From positions 286,001-350,000 of the forward strand of contig NZ_JACHMI010000001.1 of the NCBI RefSeq assembly GCF_014207985.1: a DNA stretch of 64,000 bases, given 5' to 3'. This document shows positions 63,440 to 64,000 of this stretch, one piece after another (the stretch's first letter is position 1; each line of letters starts with the position of its first letter). Source of the DNA: Nonomuraea rubra (GTDB lineage Bacteria; Actinomycetota; Actinomycetes; Streptosporangiales; Streptosporangiaceae). The notes under the pieces were generated by a model. The model searched no databases and was not told the DNA's origin. It worked only from the letters and a program-made list of their open reading frames with translations. Made by a program: the position numbers and the translations under genes.

Positions 63440-64000
63440 GACGTGCCCCTCTCGATGATCCACGACAGCGCGAAGGCCTCCTCACGCCACGCGTCGTAAC
63501 GCCCGCTGCGGCCGCCGTGCCCCGCGCCCATCTCGGTCTTGAGCAGGAACGGCCCGCCCTTCGCGGTCGCGCGCAGCCTCGCGATCCACTTCGCCGGCTC
63601 GTGGTAGAGCACGCGCGTGTCGTTGAGGCTGGTGATCGCCAGGATCGGCGGGTACGGCCTGCCGTCGACGTTCTCGTACGGCGAGTACCCCTTCATGTAC
63701 GCGTACACGTCGGAGTCGTGCAGCGGGTCGCCCCACTCGTCCCATTCGATCACGGTCAGCGGCAGCGACGGGTCGAGGATGGTGTTCAGCGCGTCCACGA
63801 ACGGCACCTCGGCCACCACGCCCGCGAACACCTCCGGCGCCAGGTTCGCCACCGCACCCATCAGCAGGCCGCCGGCCGAACCGCCCCTGGCGATGACCCG
63901 GTCGCTCCACCCGGACGCCTTCAGGTGCCTGGCCACGGCCACGAAGTCGGTGAACGTGTTGCGCTTCCTGGTCAGCTTGCCGTCCTCGTACCAGCGGCGG
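63436..64000 (-). CDS. Oligopeptidase B-like S9A peptidase, C-terminal part (cut by right edge)
   Basis: 188 codons of the C-terminal alpha/beta-hydrolase domain are present; the rest lies beyond the window. RRWYEDGKLTRKRNTFTDFVAVARHL leads into the nucleophile in RGGSAGGLLMG, the acid in ITSLNDTRVLYHEPAKW and the His in MGAGHGGRSGRYD, so the catalytic triad is complete. NTFTDFVA and DGSxPYxxxxPYENV-like text are typical of PtrB, which cleaves peptides after Arg and Lys. It is coupled to the aldo/keto reductase by a 4-bp overlap. Confidence 0.92.
   Translation of the reverse strand, partial: RRWYEDGKLTRKRNTFTDFVAVARHLKASGWSDRVIARGGSAGGLLMGAVANLAPEVFAGVVAEVPFVDALNTILDPSLPLTVIEWDEWGDPLHDSDVYAYMKGYSPYENVDGRPYPPILAITSLNDTRVLYHEPAKWIARLRATAKGGPFLLKTEMGAGHGGRSGRYDAWREEAFALSWIIERGTS

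Overview
This is one continuous stretch of actinomycete chromosome. It is very GC-rich, uses GTG starts often, and carries BldC, a DUF3073 gene beside purM, PHO-box, iron-box and SoxR-box motifs, and long GC-rich terminator hairpins. Gene content and style resemble Streptosporangiales (Nonomuraea-like), but the genus is an inference from memory of protein families. No prophage, insertion sequence, CRISPR array, rRNA or tRNA was seen. Both edge genes are cut: a LuxR-type regulator on the left and an oligopeptidase B on the right.

Layout. 1-12.4 kb is accessory and secretory: a DUF6461 protein, a secreted arabinofuranosidase with FN3 and CBM2 modules beside a TrmB/LuxR-type regulator, a 1,189-residue subtilisin-like protease whose 3' end is tandemly duplicated, a HAD hydrolase, a fructosamine-kinase-like protein and three envelope proteins of unknown role. 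12.4-24.4 kb is mostly core: lpdA, a tautomerase-fold protein and an orphan response regulator sharing a 21-bp divergent promoter, pyrD, a GNAT enzyme, a cell-wall amidase coupled to a GH20 hexosaminidase, LacI and TetR regulators, bldC, a branched-chain amino-acid dehydrogenase and DUF3073. 24.6-27.1 kb holds the coupled purF-purM pair.

27-41.3 kb is dominated by regulation and transport: a MarR/SDR pair with two tandem palindromic operators, a Tat-exported PhoX with a PHO box, an ABC exporter under a near-perfect SoxR box, two drug-type MFS exporters with related operator sequences, a MetF-like protein, and a membrane class III nucleotide cyclase immediately followed by a CRP-family receptor. 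The cyclase and receptor look like a self-contained cyclic-nucleotide module.

41.4-50.2 kb holds a secreted collagen-like protein, purS / anti-sigma-type ATPase / purQ / purL, and a 2-oxoacid dehydrogenase operon (E1 alpha, E1 beta, E2) with an iron-box-like palindrome upstream. 50.3-64 kb holds a Dabb protein, a NADAR-type gene broken by frameshifts, a DUF6458 protein, an MBL hydrolase, a FadE5-like acyl-CoA dehydrogenase with palindromic operators, a methyltransferase, a guanidine exporter (Gdx/SugE) under a guanidine-III riboswitch, VOC and GNAT proteins, a molybdopterin oxidoreductase, a flippase-like membrane protein with a degenerate kinase-like region, and an aldo/keto reductase coupled to oligopeptidase B.

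The strongest points for follow-up are the guanidine-III riboswitch with a possible switching helix, the SoxR-box promoter that would give a leaderless exporter mRNA, the cyclase-CRP pair whose purine-specifying residues are Gln-Asn, the iron-box-like site before a 2-oxoacid dehydrogenase, the decayed NADAR gene, and the symmetric divergent promoter at 14.28 kb.
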